NCBI GenBank assembly: GCA_937872095.1
Contig: CALMNW010000094.1
Location: forward strand, 1-38,725
Reading direction: 5' to 3'
DNA: 38,725 nucleotides
Source of the DNA: an uncultured Verrucomicrobiota bacterium
GTDB taxonomy: Bacteria; Verrucomicrobiota; Kiritimatiellia; CAIQIC01; Lenti-01
This document shows, in pieces, positions 33,078 through 38,725 of the stretch. A program made the position numbers and the translations under genes. Positions within the stretch are counted from its first letter, which is position 1. Each line of letters starts with the position of its first letter. The notes below the pieces were generated by a model that was given only the letters and a program-made list of their open reading frames with translations, did no database searches and was not told where the DNA came from.

Positions 33078-34256
33078 TCAACCGTTTCTCGAACGGAAAT
33101 TCGCGATTCGGCCGCACAGCAGCTGCAGGGTTTCGCGCGCGTTGCGGCTTTGCGCCCCGCCGGCGCGGCAGACCCAGAACAAATCGTTTCCGCAAACCGC
33201 CATGGACGGATCGCAACGGATTCCGGCCGCCCCTTCGCCGCCGGTGACCACCTTCGTCGAAAACTGCCAGTCCGCCAGGTTTTCCGACGACCACAGGCCG
33301 ATCCGATGCAGCCCCTCCTCTTGCGCCGCCTTCCGGCCCAGCGGCAGGCCGGGAGCGCCCCGGCTGCCCATCGACCAATGCGACCGGCTCGGTTCATCGT
33401 AGAACAAATCGAATTTCTCATGACCGCCCGGCCACGGCAACCAAACCCACGGCTTCCCGTCCGGATCCGGTTGCGGAACCAACGACAGGTCCTCCGTCGC
33501 CAGGCGCATCGCCGCCGCCCAATGTTGGCGGCCGCTGCCCGTCGCGCCCACCACGTGCAGCGCGCCGGCGCCGTGCCAGGGATGGGTCGGGTCAACGATC
33601 TTCACCAGCACCGGATCGCGCCAAGCCAAAGACGCCCCGCTCTGCGGAACGCCGAATCCGGCGCCGGCCACGGCGGGAATCAGCTGCGACAGCGGCGGCG
33701 AAACGGGGCCCTGCGTCCAGGCCTTGCGATTCATCAGGCTGGCGCCTTTCGGCGCGCGGAACACCGTCAGACCCATGCCGCCGCCCGCCGGGATCAGACC
33801 CGGAACGTACCAGAAATCGCCATCGGCCAGCACGGAGGTCGGCGCCAGCCAAAGATCGAGATCTCCGGTCAGTTCCATCGGCGCGGACCAGCTGCCGCCG
33901 CCGTCGGGCGAACGCATCAGGCACAATCCGCCCGCCGCCTCGCCCAGCAGATAGACGTCGCCGCCGTCGCGGAACAGGCTCGCGCGGCGGAACGGAAAGG
34001 TCGCCGCAAGCTGCCAGGTGGCCCCGCCGTCGCCCGAGGACATGACGCGCCCCTGCATCCAGCGGTTGCGCTTGGCGTCGTGCCCCTTCTTGCCGTTCAG
34101 TCCCTTCACGTCGGGACCGGTCTGGTCGAACGCCGCCAACAGCTTGCCGTTGGGCAACGCGATCAGGCTCGGCGCGCCCACGGAGATCCGCTTGCCTTCC
34201 GGCACCGCATACACGACGGTTTCCGGCCCAACGTTGGTTTCATGCGTGTCGGTCAT
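33078..34256 (-). CDS. Sialidase/BNR-repeat-like protein
   Basis: This 392-residue protein looks like a six-bladed propeller of the sialidase/neuraminidase superfamily. Asp-box motifs are SSGDGGATW and SPDGGGSW, with further blade-like strands (SVGAPSLIALPNGKLLAAFD near the N-terminus, IGLWSSENLADWQFSTKV near the C-terminus). The RIP-type catalytic arginines cannot be assigned with confidence. No signal peptide is present, which is unusual for an exo-sialidase, so it may act on an intracellular sugar or not be an enzyme. The ATG at 34256 is 4 bases past the Nudix stop codon; only a weak GGAAG precedes it. Family placement is good, activity unproven. Confidence 0.7.
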   Translation of the reverse strand: MTDTHETNVGPETVVYAVPEGKRISVGAPSLIALPNGKLLAAFDQTGPDVKGLNGKKGHDAKRNRWMQGRVMSSGDGGATWQLAATFPFRRASLFRDGGDVYLLGEAAGGLCLMRSPDGGGSWSAPMELTGDLDLWLAPTSVLADGDFWYVPGLIPAGGGMGLTVFRAPKGASLMNRKAWTQGPVSPPLSQLIPAVAGAGFGVPQSGASLAWRDPVLVKIVDPTHPWHGAGALHVVGATGSGRQHWAAAMRLATEDLSLVPQPDPDGKPWVWLPWPGGHEKFDLFYDEPSRSHWSMGSRGAPGLPLGRKAAQEEGLHRIGLWSSENLADWQFSTKVVTGGEGAAGIRCDPSMAVCGNDLFWVCRAGGAQSRNARETLQLLCGRIANFRSRNG

Positions 34257-34260
34257 CTGT

Positions 34261-34806
34261 TTACGCTTCCATTTCCCGGCGCAGCCAATAGGCCCCGGCA
34301 TACACCTTCGGGTCCACGAGAAATCCCTTGGCCTGCATTTGCTCCAACCAATCCGGCAGGCGCGAAACCGGGACCACGTGGGTCCGGATCCGCTCGCTCC
34401 CCTCCCCGCCGCCCGCTGCCCTGCGCACCATCCCGCGCGCCCGGTAGAACGTCACGATCTCGTCCGAAATGCCCGGACTCGGCGGTCCCGTCAGAATCGC
34501 CTGCAGCGTCGCGGCTTCGAATCCGGTCTCTTCGAACAGTTCCCGCCGGGCGGCCGTTTCCAGCGCTTCGGTTTCGCTGCCGGGAACGTCGCCGGCCAAG
34601 CCCGCCGGCCATTCCACGACCTGCGCGCCGACCGGTTCGCGCCATTGCGTCACCAGCACCAGGCAACGACGGTTCGTCGTGCCCACGATCACGACGATGC
34701 CGGAAATCTTCGGCCGTTGGACGTATTCCCACCCGTTGGAAACCACCAGGCGCAGATGGGCGCCTTCCGCCAGCGCGCGTTGCTCGGATGAAGGCCGGGA
34801 TGCCAT
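34261..34806 (-). CDS. Nudix hydrolase
   Basis: This 181-residue protein has the Nudix catalytic helix GSETEALETAARRELFEETGF with the REL.EE.GF core intact; the leading glycine of the canonical box is shifted. It should cleave nucleoside diphosphates linked to another group (for example ADP-ribose, given the QWREPVGAQVVEWPAGLAGD segment, which is like ADP-ribose pyrophosphatases). It is cytoplasmic. The ATG at 34806 has no Shine-Dalgarno but lies 7 bases after TATCGT (34819-34814), the same arrangement as other genes here that look leaderless; an upstream GTG at 34815 falls in that box. It lies 63 bases after the CofD/YvcK-family gene and 4 bases before the sialidase-like gene. Confidence 0.83.
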   Translation of the reverse strand: MASRPSSEQRALAEGAHLRLVVSNGWEYVQRPKISGIVVIVGTTNRRCLVLVTQWREPVGAQVVEWPAGLAGDVPGSETEALETAARRELFEETGFEAATLQAILTGPPSPGISDEIVTFYRARGMVRRAAGGGEGSERIRTHVVPVSRLPDWLEQMQAKGFLVDPKVYAGAYWLRREMEA

Positions 34807-34813
34807 GCGCGCC

Positions 34814-34819
34814 ACGATA
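34814..34819 (-). promoter_or_regulatory. Possible internal -10 box before the Nudix gene
   Basis: TATCGT (34819-34814) is 7 bases upstream of the ATG at 34806, matching the arrangement at the radical-SAM and phosphodiesterase genes. The -35 region is poor (TTCCGT at 18 bases), so an internal promoter of the operon is only possible. Confidence 0.25.
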
Positions 34820-34869
34820 CACCGACGCGGACCGCCGACGGAAGCCGAAAACGCGACAACGGCGCAAAA

Positions 34870-37011
34870 TCAGCCGTTGCGAAAGACGTCCTCGCGGAAG
34901 AAACGGACCAATTCGCGATGCCGGGCCCGCGCCCGCACCTGGTAAGGCAACAGGCGGGAGGCCGGCCATTGCAGGATCTGCATTTCGAAATCCAGCGCCG
35001 GCACGTGGACGGCGTCCAGGACCCATGCGAAGGCCAAGCCGAACAAGATGCCGCACGGCAGGAAACCCGTGCCTTTCGGCACCGGCCGGAAATACCGCAG
35101 GGGCGCGCCCGGCCGGGGCATCATCTGCGCCAAGCGCAGATAGCTCCGCAGGCTCGCATCCGGCAGGTAGCATTCGCGTTCGGCCGGCGGCCGCAATTCG
35201 ATCTCGTAGGCGCGATAGCCCGTCCCCGGCAATCCTTCCGCCCACCTTTTCCGCGCGATGTAGCGGCCCAGCAGGGTCTCCCCCAGCGCCACGGCGAAGT
35301 TGGATTTAAGCGAACCGCGGTTCTGGAGCGTCTGTTCGTGCAACATGATCCGGCGCGTGTCCGGATCGTAGTAGCCCAGCACGTTGTCCCATTCCCGGCT
35401 GCGCCGCCACTGCGCATCCGGCACGATCCGCACGCCGTCGAAATAGGCCAGATGTTCCGGCCGGACGTCCGGATTCTCCCACAGGAAATCCGCCAGCATC
35501 CGGCGCAGAGGAGCCGAGGCGATCGCCTTCCCCGCCAGCGCGGCGTCGATCGCCTCCATGCGCGCGCAGGCCGAAGGTGCCCGCGGCGCGACCACCCGGG
35601 CAAACCGCGTCGTTCCGGATTTCCGGGGGCGGCGGCGGGACCCCGAAAACCGTTCGTACACCGTGCGGATCGCCGCCGCGAAGCGCGCCGGATCGTGGTG
35701 GATCATCGAATCGCGCTGCCAGCGGTCGCCGGAGAACAGGCTCGCCTCCACCGGCATCACCCCCAGCGCCCGCACCCGGGCCCGGTCGAGATGGATCGGG
35801 TGTTTGTCCTCCAGCGCGTAATTGCGGATGATGCTGCCCGGCACCGTGTCGAGGCTCGTCGCCAGCGCCACGTCGAACAGCCCCGCGCTGCCGCCCGCGA
35901 CGTTCCGCCCGTAGGCTTCGATGAGTTCCGACACCCAGAAGCCGCGGCTTTCCTCGCGGAACGACATGTCGGTTTCGCCTTCCTGGATCCAGAGGTTCGC
36001 CCCGAGGATCTTGACGGCGCGACGGTTCGCCCGAATGGCCTCGACCACGCCCGGCGTCAACAACACCGGCAGCATGCTGCTGTAGAGGCTGCCGGGCGCA
36101 TAGACGATCAGATCGGCTTCCCGCAACCGCCGGATCAAGGCGGGCGCGGCCTGCGGATCGGCGGCGAACGAAATCCGCACGCGCCTCACCGCGCAGCCGC
36201 GGCGGGCCCGCGCGGCGCGCGACTGGCCCGTCGCCACCACGCCGTTCGCATATTCGTAGATGAGCGACCCCGGCGCGGCCGTCGCCGCGCACACCCGGCC
36301 CGCCGGCACGCAGATCGCGTCCGCCACCGCGGCCAAGCCGCGCTCGAGTTCGGTCCGGGTCGGTGTCCGGCCCGGGCGAACGCCCCGAAAGATCGCCGCC
36401 GTCAGCAACAGATTGCCCAGGCAATGGCCCGGCACGCGCAAGCGCGCTTCCAGCCAGGGCGGCAACGACGCCGTCCACGCGGCCAGCGCCCGCCGCAGCG
36501 CCGGCGAACACGCCAGCCGCAGCGCCGGCTCCAGCACGCGCACGGGATCGCGCAATTCCGCGCGGCTCGGTGCCCGCCCGCCGAAGCGATGCAGGAAAAC
36601 CTGCTGGACGATTTTCAAGGCCGGAACGCCGGGGCCGTAGCGCCGGAACAGCGCCTCGCGGTCGACCGCCGACAGCATCACCTTGCGGGTGTCGCCGATG
36701 CCGATCATGGGCAGGCGGCGGACCAGTTCGCCGGTCGAGCCGCCGTCGTCCGTCGTGCAAACCCCCACGTGGACCCGTTCGAATTCCCGCAGCAACCCCT
36801 CGGTCGGGCGGTCCGCCCAAGCCGGCAGCGACGAATTGCCGCCGAGCACGGTGGACAGTCCCGTGCCCCCGCCGAGCACGACGACCTTGGCTTGCGCGGG
36901 AACCCGGCCCGCCGCGCGCGGATCTTCCGCCAGCCGGCCCAGGACGTCCTCCACCCCGCGTTCGAGGGAGCTTCTCGCCCCCGTCCACGCTGCCCGGCTG
37001 GATTGGCCCAT
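34870..37011 (-). CDS. CofD/YvcK-family protein with a large uncharacterised C-terminal domain
   Basis: This 713-residue protein has a CofD/YvcK (UPF0052) domain over about 40-480. VVVLGGGTGLSTVLGG (43-58) is the nucleotide-binding glycine loop, TTDDGGSTGELVRRL (86-100) and IGDTRKVMLSA (105-115) are family signatures, and YAPGSLYSSMLPVLL matches 'GPGSLYTSI.P.L'. YvcK-type proteins bind UDP-sugars and control carbon flow to the cell envelope; CofD makes coenzyme F420. The C-terminal third (about 480-713; GYYDPDTRRIMLHEQTLQ...) is absent from standard YvcK proteins (300-450 residues) and I do not recognise it. The ATG at 37011 has GAGGG 8 bases upstream and is 14 bases past accC. The longer frame reaching 38328 merely shadows accC. 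Confidence 0.85.
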   Translation of the reverse strand: MGQSSRAAWTGARSSLERGVEDVLGRLAEDPRAAGRVPAQAKVVVLGGGTGLSTVLGGNSSLPAWADRPTEGLLREFERVHVGVCTTDDGGSTGELVRRLPMIGIGDTRKVMLSAVDREALFRRYGPGVPALKIVQQVFLHRFGGRAPSRAELRDPVRVLEPALRLACSPALRRALAAWTASLPPWLEARLRVPGHCLGNLLLTAAIFRGVRPGRTPTRTELERGLAAVADAICVPAGRVCAATAAPGSLIYEYANGVVATGQSRAARARRGCAVRRVRISFAADPQAAPALIRRLREADLIVYAPGSLYSSMLPVLLTPGVVEAIRANRRAVKILGANLWIQEGETDMSFREESRGFWVSELIEAYGRNVAGGSAGLFDVALATSLDTVPGSIIRNYALEDKHPIHLDRARVRALGVMPVEASLFSGDRWQRDSMIHHDPARFAAAIRTVYERFSGSRRRPRKSGTTRFARVVAPRAPSACARMEAIDAALAGKAIASAPLRRMLADFLWENPDVRPEHLAYFDGVRIVPDAQWRRSREWDNVLGYYDPDTRRIMLHEQTLQNRGSLKSNFAVALGETLLGRYIARKRWAEGLPGTGYRAYEIELRPPAERECYLPDASLRSYLRLAQMMPRPGAPLRYFRPVPKGTGFLPCGILFGLAFAWVLDAVHVPALDFEMQILQWPASRLLPYQVRARARHRELVRFFREDVFRNG

Positions 37012-37025
37012 CCGCAAACCCTCGC

Positions 37026-38387
37026 CTACGACACCCAGAAGACGTCGTTCATGAACTGCTCGAGGAAGCCCGTGTTGTATTCCCCGCGGAGGAACCGCGC
37101 GTCGGCCAGCAGCGCCTGCGCCACCGGAACCGTCGTCGCCGGCCCCACCATCTTGAACTCCGCCAGCGCCCGCGACATGCGCGTCAGCGCTTCGTTGCGC
37201 GTCTTGCCCCGCGCGATGATCTTGCCGATCATGCTGTCGTAGAACGGCGGGATGACGTAGCCGGAATAGACGTGCGAATCCACGCGGATGCCCGGGCCGC
37301 CCGGGAAATGCACCGCCTGCACCGGCCCCGGCGAGGGCGTGAAGTTCTTGTACGGGTTTTCCGCGTTCACGCGCACTTCGATGGCGTGGCCGCGCGGGGC
37401 GAATTCGTCGTCGGAGAACTTCATGACTTCGCCCGCGGCCGCCCGGATCTGGAGCTGCACCAGATCGGCCCCCGTCACCTCTTCGGTGATGGGATGTTCC
37501 ACCTGGATGCGGGTGTTCATTTCCATGAAGTAGAATTCCTGGGCGTCCTCGTTCCAGAGGAACTCGATGGTCGCCACGTTGCGCAGCTTGCAGGCCTGCG
37601 CGGCCTTCACCGCCGCTTTCAGGAGCTTCTTGCGCCGGTCCGGCGTCAGCGCCGGGCTGGGCGTTTCCTCCAGCAGCTTCTGGTGGCGCCGCTGGATCGA
37701 GCAGTCGCGCTCGCCGAGCTGGTAGACGTGGCCGTGGTTGTCCGCCAGCAGCTGCACCTCGATGTGCCGCGCCCGCTCCACCAGCTTCTCGATGTAGACG
37801 TCCGCGTTGCCGAAGGCCCGCTCCGCCTCGGAGCTCGCCGTCATGAATCCCTGCGCCAGGCTCACGTCGTTGCGCGCGATGCGCATGCCCTTGCCGCCGC
37901 CGCCCGCCACCGCCTTGATCAGCACCGGATAGCCCAGCTTCTTGGCGATGGCCAGCGCCTCTTCCTGCGTCTTGACCACGCCGTCGCTGCCGGGCGTCAC
38001 CGGCACGCCGGCCTTGCGCATCATCTCCCGCGCCTTGTTCTTGTCGCCCATGTTCCGGATGTTGTCCTGCGACGGGCCGATGAACGTGATGCCGCACTCT
38101 TCGCAGATGTCCGCGAAATGCGCGTTTTCCGACAGGAAGCCGAAGCCCGGATGGATCGCGTCCACGTCCGTCACTTCGGCCGCGCTGATGATGTTGGCGA
38201 TCTTCAGGTAGCTTTCCGACGACGGCGCCTTGCCGATGCACACCGCTTCGTCCGCCAGCTGCACGTGCAGGCACGATTCGTCCGGCTGCGAATACACGGC
38301 CACCGTCCGGATGCCCATCTCCCGGCACGCCCGGATCACGCGGACGGCGATTTCGCCCCGGTTCGCGATCAGGATACGCTTGAACAT
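37026..38387 (-). CDS. accC: Acetyl-CoA carboxylase, biotin carboxylase subunit
   Basis: This 453-residue ATP-grasp enzyme carboxylates the biotin on AccB, the first half of the acetyl-CoA carboxylase reaction in fatty-acid synthesis. Seen: N-terminal FKRILIANRGEIAVRVIRAC (2-21), ATP-binding KAVAGGGGKGMRIA, and the catalytic EMNTRIQVEHPITEEVTGADLV. The length is standard. The ATG at 38387 lies 7 bases past the accB stop codon, with GAGG overlapping that stop (TGAGGCC). accBC is the usual bacterial pair; the following CofD/YvcK-family gene is an unusual partner. Confidence 0.97.
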   Translation of the reverse strand: MFKRILIANRGEIAVRVIRACREMGIRTVAVYSQPDESCLHVQLADEAVCIGKAPSSESYLKIANIISAAEVTDVDAIHPGFGFLSENAHFADICEECGITFIGPSQDNIRNMGDKNKAREMMRKAGVPVTPGSDGVVKTQEEALAIAKKLGYPVLIKAVAGGGGKGMRIARNDVSLAQGFMTASSEAERAFGNADVYIEKLVERARHIEVQLLADNHGHVYQLGERDCSIQRRHQKLLEETPSPALTPDRRKKLLKAAVKAAQACKLRNVATIEFLWNEDAQEFYFMEMNTRIQVEHPITEEVTGADLVQLQIRAAAGEVMKFSDDEFAPRGHAIEVRVNAENPYKNFTPSPGPVQAVHFPGGPGIRVDSHVYSGYVIPPFYDSMIGKIIARGKTRNEALTRMSRALAEFKMVGPATTVPVAQALLADARFLRGEYNTGFLEQFMNDVFWVS

Positions 38388-38394
38388 GGCGGCC

Positions 38395-38725
38395 TCAGCC
38401 CTTTTCGATCAGGAACATCGGCTGGCCGAACTGGACCGCCGTCGCGTTCTCGACCAGGATCTTCTTGATCGTTCCGCTCGTCTCGGCCTTGATCTCGTTC
38501 ATCACCTTCATGGCTTCGATGATGCAGACCACGGTGTCCTTGTTCACCCGGCTGCCCACCGCCACGAACGGATCCGCGTCCGGCGAGCTGGCCCGGTAGA
38601 AGGTTCCCACCAGCGGCGAAGGAATCGGCGTCAGGCCGTCGTCGGCCGCCGGGGCCGGGGCCGCGGCAGGCGCGGCGGCGGGCGCGGGAGCGGCCGCCGG
38701 AGCCATGGCCGGCGCCATCATCGGC
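38395..38725 (-). CDS. accB: Acetyl-CoA carboxylase biotin carboxyl carrier protein (5' end outside window)
   Basis: The C-terminal 110 or so residues are present. An Ala/Pro-rich linker precedes the biotinyl domain, whose EAMKVMNE motif carries the biotinylated lysine; [21 protein letters not shown] begins the domain and [11 protein letters not shown] ends it. The protein carries carboxybiotin from AccC to the carboxyltransferase. The start codon and N-terminus lie beyond the right edge of the window, so this is a partial gene, not a truncated one. Its promoter is also outside the window. Confidence 0.95.
   Translation of the reverse strand, partial: PMMAPAMAPAAAPAPAAAPAAAPAPAADDGLTPIPSPLVGTFYRASSPDADPFVAVGSRVNKDTVVCIIEAMKVMNEIKAETSGTIKKILVENATAVQFGQPMFLIEKG

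Noticed and set aside
34870-38328. An 1152-codon frame extending the CofD/YvcK-family gene through accC
   Set aside because: The part beyond 37011 is accC in the wrong frame. A Shine-Dalgarno and the family start fit the ATG at 37011.

Overview
The window is GC-rich (my estimate is in the low-to-mid 60s %) chromosomal DNA, probably from a member of the PVC group close to Kiritimatiellota/Verrucomicrobiota. This rests on family content, not on a search. The clues are large secreted proteins with verrucomicrobial-type 'DFDGDG..D..E...G.DP' linkers, Asn/Gly-rich right-handed beta-helix proteins ending in 'SPCIDAG..DLDGNPRI..VDMGAYE' modules, and an excisionase-type HTH fused to a PTS EIIA domain. 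No tRNA, rRNA, CRISPR, transposase or phage gene was seen.

Layout. (1) 1-396 is non-coding. It holds an array of 19-bp dyads spaced 31 bp apart, a perfect 56-bp palindrome and a nested inverted repeat. (2) 397-2373 has divergent genes for a radical-SAM/helix-hairpin-helix protein and an HTH-EIIA regulator; each has a readable promoter. (3) 2440-11723 (minus) has two very large secreted alpha-glucan hydrolases, one GH57-like and one GH13, both with starch-binding-type modules. A strong bidirectional terminator separates them from the HTH-EIIA gene. Their promoters share AAACGCTTG overlapping the -35 box, so they may be co-regulated. (4) 11891-14469 (plus) has an alkaline-phosphatase-superfamily phosphodiesterase and a TrpB-type tryptophan synthase beta chain. 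(5) 14470-14772 is non-coding: a terminator, two mutually inverted hairpins and a second array of 31-bp-phased dyads in inverted orientation. (6) 14773-22368 (minus) has two paralogous secreted beta-helix proteins with almost identical ends. (7) 22498-23927 (minus) has rsmD and an alpha/beta hydrolase. (8) 23969-26188 (plus) has a small lipoprotein, a secreted gluzincin-like peptidase, a cytidine deaminase and a HAD phosphatase. (9) 26177-38725 (minus) is a probable seven-gene operon, in transcription order: accB (cut by the window edge), accC, a CofD/YvcK-family protein with an unknown C-terminal domain, a Nudix hydrolase, a sialidase-like protein, and two paralogous membrane-TPR proteins.

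The genes suggest an organism that degrades alpha-glucan outside the cytoplasm and makes large adhesin- or hydrolase-like surface proteins. The HTH-EIIA protein is a candidate switch linking sugar/PEP state to nearby genes. The least explained signal is the pair of inverted dyad arrays: mixed half-sites TTTTCCAC and TTTTACGT in a fixed 8-3-8 geometry, three helical turns apart. A second recurring signal is a TATCCT/TATCGT-type -10 box 6-7 bases before an ATG with no Shine-Dalgarno, which points to leaderless mRNAs.
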